A DNA stretch of 64,000 nt from Acorus gramineus (taxonomy: Eukaryota; Streptophyta; Magnoliopsida; Acorales; Acoraceae), in NCBI GenBank assembly GCA_030737835.1, contig CM060855.1, positions 9,091,434 through 9,155,433 on the forward strand, given 5' to 3'. The position numbers were made by a program, and so were the translations under genes. Below, in pieces: positions 24,191-36,168 of this stretch. Numbering within the stretch: position 1 is the first letter of the stretch; the number at the start of each line of letters is the position of its first letter. The notes under the pieces are model-generated. The model saw nothing but the letters and a program-made list of their open reading frames with translations. It had not been told where the DNA came from and ran no database searches.

Positions 24191-24381
24191 CTTCCAAGTT
24201 AGATGCATCATACTTTTGGATTCATCTTCACTTCATCAGAAAAATAATAAAGTTCGATCCAAGGAAGCAAATAAGTTGAGGAAATTATCGCCTAGCAGTT
24301 AGGTCTGTCAACGGGTCGGGGTCCGGGGGGTCGAGTCGGGGTGGACCCGGATCCGATAAAAGAAGTAAAAAAATGCTTTGT

Positions 24382-24384
<3 letters not shown>

Positions 24385-24417
<33 letters not shown>
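24385..24417. repeat. (AG)16 microsatellite
   Basis: This is an uninterrupted AG tract of 33 bases. Confidence 0.95.
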
Positions 24418-24420
<3 letters not shown>

Positions 24421-25200
24421 TGTAACACCGAACGGTGTGTCGTCCCACACACGCGAAGGAGGGGTGGCCTTACGGGCCCACAGTTCGGGCCCGTGAATCG
24501 TCCCAAACAGGTCTGGGACGGGCTAAGCCCATGAGTTGGCCATGGGTTTTAAAGAGGTCTCAAAGCCGGGCACTGGTACATCTAGATACATTTTCCGCTC
24601 TAATTTTAGTTCTATATATATCGATAAAAAATTAACAACGCATATGCTCATGTTAAGAAGACATGTTTCGAGAGAATTTTTTTACATTTTCTATAAGTGC
24701 ATCCATGCAATTCATTGGAGTATATTCTTCATTTTTTATAAAAGCATGTTTAATGAGATAAACGCGCATGTAAATTGGAATTGAATATGGAAATAAAGCT
24801 GGACGTAACATTATCCCCTAAAAGCCTGATTTCTTTCCACACCCAACCCAAATAAGATATATTCTTTAAGGGCACTCTCACACTCAGTTGTTTTTACAGT
24901 CTAAAATACAGTCATATATACTTCATTATAAATCCAGTGGAGTATATGCCCCGTTAGACAATATATATACCTCGTTAAAAATTTTGAATTGCATGAATGC
25001 ATTTATAGAAAATGTAAAAAAATTCTTTCAAAACATATACCTTGTTAACATGAATATATGTTCCGTTAACATATACCTTGATGAATATAGGATTAACTTT
25101 CTATCTATTAAACACCCTAATATTTAAATGGACATAAGTTTTGCATTGCACACCCATTCAAATATTCAATCAATCCCTTTAAAAAAAAAAACCATCAGCC

Positions 25201-25640
25201 ATGGCAGCCACCATGACCACCTCCCTCATCAAACCCACGAAGCTTTGCACATCCTCCTCCTCCTTCCATGGCCGCCCCAGTCTGACCACCACCGCCGTCC
25301 GCTCCTCCTCCCCCATCACCATCTCTGCCAATTACGACCTCCAATCCTTCAAGTTCTCATCTCGGTTTCTTTTTACTCTATATTTTTAGTTATCTATTCT
25401 CCTTCCATTCAGAGTTTGTAATTTGAATTTTCAAAAATGAAATCAAGTAGCAAATATCTACCTTCAGTTCATAAAAAAAGTTCTCACCTCGATACATGAT
25501 CGACAAGATCACCTATGGCGAGTCATTATCATCGGCGCGAGCTTCGCCGGCCTCTCCTGTGCGTACGAGCTCTCCAATAACCCAGACGTCCAAGTCGCCG
25601 TGGTCGAGCACGCCTGGCTTGGCGGACAGCTCCCTGTTCC
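25201..25640 (+). pseudogene. THI1: Thiamine thiazole synthase (THI1/THI4) pseudogene, 5' part
   Basis: ATG at 25201 opens a plastid-transit-like N-terminus (MAATMTTSLIKPTKLCTSSS) followed by SANYDLQSFKF, as in plant THI1. After a 113-bp interruption (25365-25477) the frame resumes as [13 protein letters not shown], the counterpart of RRYMTDMITYAE. A base is then lost, and the next THI1 block is in another frame: [20 protein letters not shown], ending AWLGGQL. Compared with THI1 as I recall it, about 13 residues are missing before RYM, about ten are missing before AWLGGQ, and the FAD motif GAGSAG has become GASFAG. Nothing after AWLGGQL is present, so the catalytic part is absent. THI1 makes the thiazole half of thiamine in plastids. 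This copy cannot do so. Confidence 0.88.
25351..25491 (+). mobile_element. Small A-tailed insertion (or intron) in the THI1 pseudogene
   Basis: The 113-bp insert 25365-25477 ends in an A run. It is flanked by near-identical 14-mers AAGTTCTCATCTCG (25351-25364) and AAGTTCTCACCTCG (25478-25491). This looks like a retroposon with a target duplication. The borders also happen to read GT...AG, so a retained intron is the alternative. Confidence 0.55.
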
Positions 25641-27480
25641 CTCCCCCTCACTCTCTCTCCCTCTCTTTCGATTTGCGCATTCTTTGTTTTGACTGAATTT
25701 TGTGTTTTTGTGTGATTTGAGCATTCCTTGTTTTAGCCGGAATTTTGTGTTTTTTTTTTTTTTCCATGTTGGATAGTGGGTGTGTAAAGGATCCATATGT
25801 AAATGGATTTTTTCTCATCATCCACTTACTTTGGTGTGCATGGAAATAACAGGTGGGCGTATAGAGGCACCCAAGGAAGGTTTTAATCATACGGGTCGGA
25901 TCTGATCTCACCCAAAAATTACCTAACCTAAATGACTTAACAATGAATAGGTGGGATCTAGGTCCACCCCAACCTGATCTTATGAATCCGATTGATCCAA
26001 CCTAAATATTATGTAATTTTTTTTATTTATGATCCAACCCAACACCCATAATCCAACCCAATATTTATAATTAAATACTGAATAATCATTTAAAATTTTA
26101 GACATTTGAAATATTTTTTTGATTTCACGTAGAGACAGAATAATCCAAACTGTATTCCAAATATTTTCTCATAAAACATTAAAAATCAATATAGTGGCGG
26201 ATATTTATAACACTCCAGATTCTATTTACTCATCATGTAAAGATAGAAATAAAAAAATTCAACCTAGAAAAGTGTGATCTTCATCACCCCAATGTACAAT
26301 GCTCTCTCACTAAATCAAAACCCACCTTACATTCTTCTTTTCCTCCTCATTCCCTTTCTGTAACTCTTTATTTTCTTCCCCTAAAAAAAAAGGTAAGAGA
26401 AAAAAAAATAAAATCATTATGAGCTCTTAAGAAGTTCATCGATCTCTCCAAGCCCAGTCTCTCATGGTCTGATCTAAGCCTGTTAGTGGATCGATCCGAC
26501 CAGACAACCCAAATGACTTGATAATCAAAATGAGTCAGGTCTATATCCAATCCGACCCGACTGGCTCACATGCTTAAATATTCTCCAAACATTCTTAATT
26601 TATTGAACGTTGGATTTTTTTATAAAACTAGTTAACATTTCAAGAGGATTTATAATAATATATTACGTTTTTTTTTTTTAATAATTTGTATGTTTTCTAG
26701 GGGGGGGGGGTGGAATCTAATTTTTTTTTTCCCCGGTACCATGCAATTATCCCGGAACAGTCGATGTTGCATTTGTTGTTACCCCCGACGGGGGGAGGGG
26801 GGGGCAAAAAGTCAGGTCACACTGTTTGATAGCGGACGATAGGCTGGCGTCAGCGCGCATCAAATAGAGGTCCTCCGCGTGTCCTCTTGCCTCGTCAAGC
26901 AAGCACCGACCACTAACCGTGTGGGGACGCCGCCTCACATTTCAGAAATGATAAATAAAATGAATTGAAGGTGCCACTCACTCAAATCCCTCTTATTCAA
27001 CTGTCACACGCGTCCCTCAATCAGTTTGTTCTCTTTAGTCCATGGTAGGACTTGCTCAATCTGTCAGAATCAAACAACCCATTTAGCTAACACAATTTTA
27101 AAATACAATTTTTTATTTTTTTTTTGGATTTTGAAGATATGTGAGCTAAAATGGTTTTGAAAAGATTGTTGTTTCATAACTTTTGATCCATTTTACATTC
27201 TGATGAATAAAAAAAAAAATTGGTTGGCGAGCACAATAGAGAAAGAGAGATGTAGGTGGTGGGAGACAGAGACATTAATAGCTGGAGGGAGAGTAAGAAA
27301 GGGAGTCGGGGAGGGGTCGGCTCCTCTTTACCCTACCTCTCTCTTTCTCTGGTTCTCTCCTTCCCCCTTTGTCCCAACCAATCAAATTTTTTTTTTGTTG
27401 GTGGGGTTGTGGGTAGGTTGGTTCAATTATGGATATTGATTTTCTATTATTTAGCGTACATTTAATGAGCTAAGAAAAAA
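25641..27480. other. Intergenic region, no gene seen
   Basis: Two stretches rich in GATCCAACC, ACCCGAC and GGTCGGAT motifs (about 25880-26060 and 26455-26570) look like diverged copies of one DNA-transposon-type repeat. A GC-rich patch at 26740-26940, with a G10 run at 26701-26710, remains unexplained. Confidence 0.4.
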
Positions 27481-27494
27481 GGAATTACCTTCAT

Positions 27495-27710
27495 GGTTCG
27501 TTTGGGTGATGGTATTTCTAGGAATATTATTGTCATATTATGTTATTTAAATATTTATTTTATTATTTTATTGATTGATATTATTTATTTTTTATAATTG
27601 TGATAAAGGTAAAAAAATTATGTTTTAAATATATGTACAAGACAACAATAACAATATTTTTAGTGTTTGAAATATTTTTTTATTTATCAGTTTCTATGTA
27701 AGAACCAAAC
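27495..27710. mobile_element. Possible relative of the 18541 MITE
   Basis: The left side has GGTTCGTTTGGG and the right side has AGAACCAAACAAAAG, an imperfect inverted pair. Interior sequence around TTTATAATTGTGATAAAGGTAAA resembles 18970-19010. The boundaries and target duplication are not clear. Confidence 0.4.
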
Positions 27711-27830
27711 AAAAGAAAAAAAATTCTGGGTAGGAATCCAACCCCAAGTTGAAGGAGATTAACCTAATTGTAAATTAATTCGACCCTCAAATCCAATTAG
27801 GTCAACTCAAACTCAACTTGTCCGATTTAC

Positions 27831-27914
27831 TTTATGTTCAATTTTTCTTTTTTTTTGCTTTATGTTCAATTTTTCTTTTTTTTTGCTTTATGTTCAATTT
27901 TCATTTGGGGTTGG
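27831..27914 (+). repeat. 28-bp tandem repeat, about 3 copies
   Basis: Units starting TTTATGTTCAATTTTTC lie at 27831-27858 and 27859-27886 and are identical. A third unit at 27887 diverges after TTTATGTTCAATTTTC. Confidence 0.85.
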
Positions 27915-28257
27915 ATCAAAGTTTAGGTTGAGTTTGGTTTTAACTTCATAATAACATTATTTTATGATATTTGATATTTGAATTTTGTAATAGTCTGTGT
28001 CCCGTGTAAAAAAGGATTTAGACAATCAAATACCATCTCCAAAATTAAACATCTCAAATTTAACTTACAATTGTAAATTTACCACCACATCAGGTTGGTC
28101 AATGGTTTTCGATCTATTTTTGTTAATATTGTTATAATTTATCCACATGCTTTCCCTTTTACTATTATTGTTCACTCTAAATGTACATAATATGCCCATT
28201 AAAAAACATTAACCTATTTAAATGAAAACTTGGTTGGACACATAACACAACCGTTTT

Positions 28258-28345
28258 ATTTTTATTTTTTTCTATGAGAAATAGATTTTTGATGACTGAT
28301 TTTACGATCAAGCTGGTATGCTACTTACACATCCAAATAAAAATT
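28258..28345 (-). mobile_element. Diverged retroposon, family B copy 3
   Basis: The reverse complement reads AAGTAGCATACCAGCTTGAT, then CGTAAAATCAGTCA, and ends in an A run. This aligns with the core of the copies at 5051 and 53326. No target duplication is visible. Confidence 0.5.
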
Positions 28346-31300
28346 TGTTTATGAAAAATCATGCATGCGTACTGAAAAAAATCAAATGTGTATGAATTGA
28401 TTTTGAATCGGATGAAACGTGTAATGATCCATCACGGTCTGCAAGATATAAAGACCATGATTAACTTGTCTTTTTGGTTCATGTGTGGAGGGGCATAAAT
28501 TTTGCTTATCGGGTTCAGGTAAGTGGATCCGGCCACTCCCGTTCTCCTCCGTCTGATTCCGTCGTCTTCCACCGGGGAGCACTCCTTAAACGCCGTAGAC
28601 ATGGGGAGGTGGGGACCTGCGAAAGACCCTCCGACACGCAAGTCAATCAAGGTGGCCGAAAAAGAGATTTTACGAAAAGAAATTTTGCATACCCTTTCTG
28701 TCTGTTGTTGCCCCCGATTTATAGAAGAATTTGAATGGTATTAGGATTTTTAATCGACCTCTTTCCATCACACGGACAAGAGTTCATCAGTCATTAATGA
28801 GGGGGCAATAGATATGATTGTTGGATTTGGTCAGTTATAAATTAACATGTTTATCCATATTTGGTTGAGATTTTGTAGACACAATTAATGATGGCTTGAT
28901 TTGATGATAAATTCCAGCATTGATTGAATTTGAATGACGATAATTATAGTTAATGTAATATATCCATAAAGATCTAGATAATAAGTGAATGGAAAAATAC
29001 TGACTTAACCTGCTGTAGTCAGACGTGTATGAGCCTTCTAATTGGATCTATTCAGACTTGGACTGGACGGGCCATCGTTTTGCTAAACCAGATCTGACGG
29101 GATCCACGATCCGAACCCGCTTTGTTCAACTTGAAAATTTGGCGCCCACAGTATTTTTCCACGTCAAACAAATAATAATGAGTCCTGACATTCCCGATTC
29201 CTCCTCCACTGTTTGTTTGTCTGTTTTGTTGCTGTTATCGAAGGCCATTCAAAAAAATGATACGGTCAATTCCAGATAAAAACAATTAACAAGTTATGAA
29301 CCAGTGAAAGTGATGAATTCCCAAAAAGATATTTTACCTGCTCACATGGGCACCGCAGACAAGAAAAACATTTTGGTACTGTCAGATCAGTGGCTCCAAA
29401 TCATTAATATATAAAAAATAATAAAAGTATAATAAAAATAATAAGTAAATATTTCAATATATTAACTATTTCAATACAAATAAAAAATAAATTATTATTT
29501 ATTTATTTATCATTTTAATTATTCTTGTTCATAAATATTTTATTTTTATTTGATAGATTGTAGATATATAAGTTGTATGTAAAAAATGAATAGGATATGG
29601 ATAAATATCTATTAATGGTGCATAAATGATTTGACATGTAGATGCATGATTTAATTTATAAGAGACAATGACATGGGATTGAGATATTACCTATTTATTC
29701 TAGTGGAATAACAAAATTTCAAAAGAGATTTGGCCAATACTAATATCAATTTATTCTTAATTATTTTGAAACAATTATACACACATATTTCTTGCAAACA
29801 AACTGGTTTTTAAGTTTATTTTTTCTATTCCACCGTATTCTCCTCATATTCCTGTATCCAAACTGGGCATATATTGATAAACAAAAGAGTATAAGTTATT
29901 TCAGTGTCCGTGAGACCCCAGTGGTTAAAGAACTATCTCAAGCCCTTTGAGGTTGGGGGACCACCAGTTCAGATACTTTTGATAAAAGGTTTTCAAGAGG
30001 CTGATCAGATTGGAGTATTAGTAGTAATATGTCCACTGTATGAAAAATACTTTTTAGAAAAAATTAACTTGAGTCCTTGTGATTAACCGTCGATTATTTT
30101 TAGATCTTTAAAATTTTTTAAGTTATTTTTCTGAATCTCTAAGATGATAAAAAATTATTTTTAAATTATTTCAGTTGGATGTCATTAGCATGTCTGTTGG
30201 CGATAAAGAAAATGTTCACCTTTTTTCAGTAATTATATTTTGATAATTAAATATACCTATCTTGATATTTGAATTTTAATATATTATATCTAGTTACAAC
30301 AATATTCTACAACCAATTTCAAAATCAACATTTTCTTTTATCTTCATTGACCTAGCATGTGTGTGAAAGGGGAAGAGAGGAGGCACAAATAAAAGAAAAA
30401 AAGAAAGATAAAACGCAAAAGAAATGGATAGAGGATAACCCCAAACAGATGAAAAGACCCATAAAATATCTTTACTAACTTAGGAATCCAAGAAAAACTC
30501 CAAAAATGTATGGACTTAAAAAATATTAAGAGGCTGACCTCCGCTATTTTATTCTTGGACATTTTTATCAAAAAAAAAATAAAAAATTTTTTTTTTATCT
30601 AATATTGTTTTTTAAACAAAAGATAAAGATCACCCGTTAGTCGTTATGCGAAAACACGTTGAATATAAAATTTTGAGAATACAACACAAGTTTTATCAAT
30701 AAAATTATTTCAAAATAATGATACTTATTATTAAAAAAAAATTTGGAAAGAAATGATAAGCATTCGGCAATTTTTTATTTATTAAAGACTTGATCATATA
30801 TAACAAAAAAAAGTTCATATATAAATAATTTTAGTCTCATATATAAAAATTAAGATATAAATACTGATATATACATGTATTTTCACTGTCATCTTATGCC
30901 GTCCAAGATCTGTAACCGTCACCTCTCACGCGGTCACACCCTGTTTTTTTCTTGTCTCCATTCACCAATCCATATGAAGAAGTCTTCGGTCTCATCACGC
31001 AATCCTTTGAAAATTGAAGGATCTATATATGCTATAGTCTCACTAGTTGACAACTCCCATGCTCGAACAACTTGGCCTCTGATTGGATGGCAGAACAGAA
31101 CACGTGAGAAATATAGTAAAATATGTTGGGATAAGTTTAAAATTATGTTTGTTTTGTAAATAAATGAAATAAATTGTTATTAATATTTTAGACCCCTTTT
31201 AATTGAATTATTTTATTCAATTTATTTTACTAATTTTTTTAAAATGAAAACAATATTGTTTATAATATTATTATTTTCTTTGGTTCGTCAGGCCACTTTG

Positions 31301-31624
31301 TTATACATTAACATCAGGTATTAGCACTCATGCAACTAGTTCAATTAGATTTTTTTGCATATATTTTCAATGTTGAGTTATCTGAAAATAAAAAATCATT
31401 CAAATATCCGAAGTGGGAATTAATACGTAACTGATAAAAAAATATTCTTATCCAACGTATATATGATATAAATATAGTATCATATATGTTTGTATTATTA
31501 TATACTATTTATATTCATTATCTTATTTAATTAATCATAATTATAAAAAAATAATTAATCTTTTTTTATTTATGATTTTTAAAAAATATAATAAAACCTA
31601 AAATTCCAATTTAATTCCGTTTAC
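28346..31624. other. Intergenic region with repeat relics
   Basis: The segment 28520-28700 (GC-rich, with GGGACCTGCGAAAGACCC and CAAGTCAATCAAGG) resembles 51690-51730 in motif order. It is probably part of a dispersed plant repeat. A possible tRNA-derived SINE lies near 29902-30060 (box A-like AGTGGTTAAAGA, box B-like CAGTTCAGATAC). The remainder is AT-rich with no gene. Confidence 0.4.
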
Positions 31625-31646
31625 TATATATATATATATATATATA
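31625..31646. repeat. (TA)11 microsatellite
   Basis: An uninterrupted TA tract lies about 0.7 kb upstream of the ABF start codon. Confidence 0.9.
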
Positions 31647-31880
31647 ATTATATCATCTAGGATAAGACTTCGGGCCCTAACGGAGCTGGATTCACTCGAG
31701 TTCCCCACCTAAATAATCAACCGCTCTTAATAAACCAATCCTCGATAATAATCGTTTTAAAAAATAACATAACACCCCCGACAAAAGATCGAAAGGCAAA
31801 GAAGAATCACATGCCGGTGAATCCATCAGAAAAAAAATGAACGGCCAATATCACTCCATGTCGCAGACTCTCACTGGACA

Positions 31881-32007
31881 ACGTGTTATGACATAAGCCC
31901 CACGCATTCACCGAATGACACGTCTCACTCTCCACACAACTTTCTTTATGTATTAAAAACATTATAAAAACTTATCGATGTGGGACCCACACCCCGTCAC
32001 TCACGTG
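31881..32007 (+). promoter_or_regulatory. ABRE/ACGT-core cluster upstream of the ABF gene
   Basis: ACGTGT (31881-31886), ACACGTC (31917-31923) and CACGTG (32002-32007) lie 335-460 bp before the start codon. ABF/AREB factors bind ACGTG cores and several ABF promoters contain them. Self or cross regulation by ABA is therefore plausible but inferred. Confidence 0.6.
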
Positions 32008-32184
32008 CATTATATCTCCAACACCGGACACCTGTCCGTCCCTTCATTCGCCCTTCGTTTTTTTTTTAATCCCGAAAGAAAAGAAGAACAGATAAAAAAA
32101 AAAAATTAAATAAAAAAAAAAGGAGGGTCTCCCTGTGATCTGTATCTCTGTTTGATCAAAATCCGACATTGTTGGGTTTACTTT

Positions 32185-32194
32185 CTATTTATAG
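32185..32194 (+). promoter_or_regulatory. TATA box candidate of the ABF gene
   Basis: CTATTTATAG lies about 150 bp before ATG 32342. It is followed by a CT-rich leader. Confidence 0.45.
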
Positions 32195-32341
32195 TAGGCA
32201 ATCTGTACGATTTGATTCCCTCTCTCTCTCGAATTTCCCAAAAGTCAGTTGTTTTAATGGTTCTTCTTCTTCTTCATCCACTAAAGTTGAAGTGAAGCTG
32301 AAACGATTTCGGGTTCTTGATCGGATCTGGTGAAGGGGAAG

Positions 32342-35300
32342 ATGAGTTTCGGGGGATGGGTGGACGAAAAGGAAGGTCCGCCGACGACGGTGGCGGCGGC
32401 GGGGCTGGCGCGTCAGTCGTCGGTGTACTCTCTAACCCTAGATGAGTTCCAGAACACGCTCGGCGGGCTTGGGAAGGACTTCGGGTCGATGAACATGGAC
32501 GAGTTCCTGCGAAGCGTCTGGATGGCGGAGGAGACCCAGGGTATGGCGGGATCCGCCGCCATCGGCGGTGGAGGAGGGCCGATGGAACCTTCCGGGGTGG
32601 TGGGGTCCGGTGGGGGAGGAGGAGGAGGAGGTGGTGGTGGTGGGGGGTTGCAGAGGCAGGGGTCGCTGACGCTGCCGCGGACGCTGAGTCAGAAGACTGT
32701 CGACGAGGTCTGGCGGGAATTATCGACGGCGGAGGTCGGGGGGCCGCCGCCTCCCGCGGTGGGGTTGCCGAGGAGGCAGCAGACCTTGAGAGAGATGACG
32801 CTCGAGGAGTTTCTCGTGAGGGCCGGCGTTGTTAGGGAGGACGCCACTGCAAACGCCACCGCCGCCGCCCAATTTGATCAGAGGATGTATCAGCCACTGC
32901 CGCCGATGCCGCAGCAGCATTTGTTCCCAAAACAGACGGCGGCGGGGGGAACGGGGTTCGGAATTGGGGAGGTGGTGGGTAATGGTGGGCTTATGCAGGG
33001 GGGAGGGTTGGGGATGGTGGGATTGGGGGGTGGGGCGGTGACGGTGGCAGCGGGAGGGGGTGTTGGGTCATCGCCGATTAACCAGATATCGAATGGGGAT
33101 TTGTCGTCTCTGTCTCCGGTGCCGTATGTGTTTAATGGGGCGATGAGGGGGAGGAAGGGGACCGGGCAGGTGGAGAAGGTGGTGGAGAGGAGGCAGAGGA
33201 GGATGATCAAGAACAGGGAGTCTGCGGCGAGGTCTCGCGCTCGGAAGCAGGTTTGGGTTTTTGTTTGTTCTGCATGAAATTTTTGGTTGATAAGTTTCTG
33301 GATTTGTTGGGCAATTATTAGTGTCTGATGTGTGTTCTGTGATGGTTGGAACAGGCACATACCATGGAACTTGAAGCAGAAGTAGCAAAACTTAAAGAGG
33401 AGAATCGGGAATTGCAGAAGAAACAGGTGCATAGTCATTTCAGTAGATATTTGGGTTGTATTTTTTAAAAGGATATTATTTGATAGGTTTTTGGATGTGT
33501 GGATGCCTCCTCACTGTTATATTGATTGTTGCAGGCGGAGATCATGGAAAAGCAGAAAAATCAGGTATGTCTTCCTTCAAATCATATTTTCCTTTTTATG
33601 CAACTGGAATTGCTATTTGTATGTGGTAGTTATAGATAAATTATCATCAATGGCATCATAGTCATTGTTATTTTCACTTTCACTTTGTCATAACTTTCTT
33701 TTTCATCTGGATCAAAGTGTGTCAGACCATTTTCATCGGTCTTGAGACAGTTTGATATGTATTAGGTGATCTATGACTCTTTTTTTTTTTTTTTTTGGGT
33801 GGTGTAAGTAACAAAAAAATAATCTATGGTTTAGGCTTCTAGACATGGTTACTTTCAGTGAGGTGGTGCACTCATGAAGAAAAACCATGGGTGATACTGG
33901 GTTGCTGAGAGTGCTGGAAAAAGAAATTCTAACTGGTTAAGAATGATTAGTGGAGCTAAGGAATTTTTTACTGGTTGGTTCTGGCCTCTGTTTTTGAAAG
34001 GTTCTTGTTGGGTCTTGGCTTGAGGGGTGGGTTTGTATTCTTTGTCATTTACTTTTTCTAACATCCTTAGATCCCAATCTGTTCGTTTATTGAGGCACAC
34101 AGTGAGAACAAATAATAAGTTCTGACAGGTATGGAAAAAAAAATCACTTTGGTAAATTGACAATCTAAACTATGGAATTTTAGCCTGGAGTTCTTGCTAG
34201 GTACACTGCATGCTTGCGTTATACAGAAAAAATCAGTTTTTGATTGGCAACCAATATGAAATTTAGTCATTTTGCATGACCAAGGTTTTGTCCTTGGTTT
34301 AATAAAAGGTTATCTGTGCTAGCAAGGTTGCTACTTGCTTGTTGCTAGAGTGTGTTTTGATAACATGCATAGAATTTCAAAGTGCTTATATCTTTTTCCA
34401 CCATTTCTCATGCATCTAGTGAATTGACATTGAAAAGCTTTACAACTTCACAATTTTTTTTTATCTTTGCATTCTATCCGTAGCCTCTCTGTGTCCACCT
34501 TTTCATGCAGTGACTGAATATCATAAGAAAGTTCCTCAGATGCACAATAAAATACACTTCTCCTTTCTATCCGCTACCGATTAGTCTCTCTGCTGTGTGG
34601 TCTGTGTACGGTATTCTGTCCCCATGCTTCTTGCGATTGGCGCAGTGCAAAGAGACACCTCTCCCATATGGGAGGGCAGGGGCTCAAGTCTTACCTATGG
34701 TATGTGGTGGCAATTCTTGTTCAGAATTGCTTGTCTATCTACAATAAAAGATCGGTTCTGCCATTTGAGCTCATCAAATAAAAAAGAGAGAAGACAGATG
34801 GAAAGTGAATTAAAAAGTAAGATGGAGAAGTGGAAATATCTTAGGGGATGAGGATTGGGGCTTACAGTTACTCTAACCTACTATATTGTGATTTTCTTTG
34901 TTACGAGCAATGCTAGGTGGACCCTTTTGTACATGATTCGGGTGTCCTTTGTTAATAACTTATTTTCTTTGTTAAGAATTGATTGGGGTTTATAGTTACA
35001 TGACCCGCTGTCCTTTGCGATTCACCTAGGAAACAAATGTCACCAATTTTTTGGTTCTCCAATATGAAGTATATGAACTGCTTTATTTGCATTATTCTTC
35101 TTTATATAAACAGGTTGGAATATAATGCGAACCCAAGGATAGTGTATTGATTGTGATTGTTTGAAGAAAGCACTCAGACTGTTTGTCTGCTTATGTTTAG
35201 ACTGATTTTCAGAGTTCAGATTTCCACCCAAATGGATTTTGTACCACGGTCAAGAGGAGACTTGTTTCTGGAAGTGCTTAAATTGATGTAATGCGTCCTG

Positions 35301-36168
35301 CTTTTCTATGTGATCTGGAACATGATACCAAAATCAAGTTTCTAATTAAATAACTATATGAAAAGCATAAACAGATGACATGATTTCTTTAATGCCTGCC
35401 AGAGAAATTATAAGTCTTCTTGCTGTCATTCTTTTCATATTCTTTTAGAAAATGTCAAATAATCTTCGATTGTAGAACATTTACAATTACTTTGTTTCTC
35501 ATATACACTTTTTTTTTTTTTTTGAAGAATGGTGCTTCCCAAGATTTGATCCCTTGACCTCTTTCAAGGTGGTGGGAGGTGCTTACCGACTTAATCAAAG
35601 CTCGGTTCACATTTACAATTACCCTATTTCTCATATACACTCGTTAAGCAATTTGAGTTAAACTTGTCCCATGTTTTTCTACTGGTTGAGTCTCCCATAA
35701 ACCATCTGATTATGGTCCTATGTCAATCACGGGAAATCAGACCTTCACTCTTCCTATTTAATAATCCACGCGGGTTGAAAAATGCTTCTGGATTCACAAT
35801 ATTCTTATGTCAATGCACCACCTCCGAAACTAAATTGGTGGTTTGAAGAGAATCCGGTGACTAAACAGTTAGGCAAGGCTTGAAATCTTTGCTTCAGATT
35901 TTGGTGTTATTTCACTTTCCTATGAAATATTGTTCCATCTATCGGATATAGAAGCATAAACACTTCATTTGATCATGTCTCTTTTCTTGTTTCTCTTAGT
36001 CATACCATGTTCTTCTATTCCTAGAATTCTATACTTTAATGCAATGTCTCATTGTGACATCTCTTTTTGAAAGTTTCCCATGTTATGCAACAGGCTTTGG
36101 AGATGATCACTCAGCAATTCACATCGAAAAGGAGATGCTTGAGGAGGACTCAAACAGGACCCTGGTAA
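32342..36168 (+). CDS. ABF: ABF/AREB-type bZIP transcription factor
   Basis: Four exons: 32342-33250, 33355-33426, 33535-33564 and 36094-36168 (TAA), totalling 1086 nt and 361 aa. Group A bZIPs bind ABRE sites and activate ABA, drought and seed genes after SnRK2 phosphorylation. All four conserved blocks are visible. C1 has the RQSS SnRK2 site at residues 24-27 and YSLTLDEFQ. C2 is LPRTLSQKTVDEVWREL. C3 is LREMTLEEFLVRAGVV. The terminal C4 is RRTQTGPW. The basic region ERRQRRMIKNRESAARSRAR at the end of exon 1 continues across intron 1 into the leucine zipper (MELEAEVAKLKEENRELQKK). A poly-glycine tract lies near residues 90-105. Exon 1 is very GC-rich, unlike its flanks. Exon 3 is only 30 nt, and intron 3 is 2.5 kb with two retroposons. 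The exact ABF/TRAB1 paralogue is not decided. Confidence 0.95.
34600..34790 (+). mobile_element. tRNA-derived SINE-like element in ABF intron 3
   Basis: A box A-like TGGCGCAGTGC (34639-34649) and a box B-like GGGGCTCAAGTC (34679-34690) are separated by a palindromic CTCCCATATGGGAG. The 3' part ends in TCATCAAATAAAAAAG. This spacing fits a plant tRNA-type SINE. The boundaries are approximate and no target duplication was confirmed. Confidence 0.6.
35478..35640 (-). mobile_element. SINE-like element, family A copy 2, in ABF intron 3
   Basis: Read on the minus strand, the body (35607-35511) runs GAACCGAGCTTTGATTAAG, then GGGATCAAATCTTGGG and CCATTCTTC, then an A17 tail. It matches the copy in THO5 intron 1. 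It is flanked by direct repeats sharing CATTTACAATTAC and TTTCTCATATACAC (35478-35510 and 35608-35640). At about 30 bp with a few mismatches, these are long for a target duplication but consistent with retroposition. Confidence 0.7.

Larger units (their letters stand above)
23256..25200. other. Intergenic region with simple repeats and DNA-transposon relics
   Basis: It holds long A tracts near 23675-23715, an imperfect tandem duplication at 24082-24190 and an (AG)n tract at 24385-24417. From 24296 to 24600 it is GC-rich, with TCTGTCAACGGGTCGGG and repeated GGCCC/GGGCC motifs that resemble hAT-type transposon ends. No intact gene is seen. Confidence 0.45.

Noticed and set aside
32829-33438. 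Antisense and shifted frames over the ABF first exon
   Set aside because: They are composition-driven shadows of the poly-Gly, GC-rich bZIP exon.
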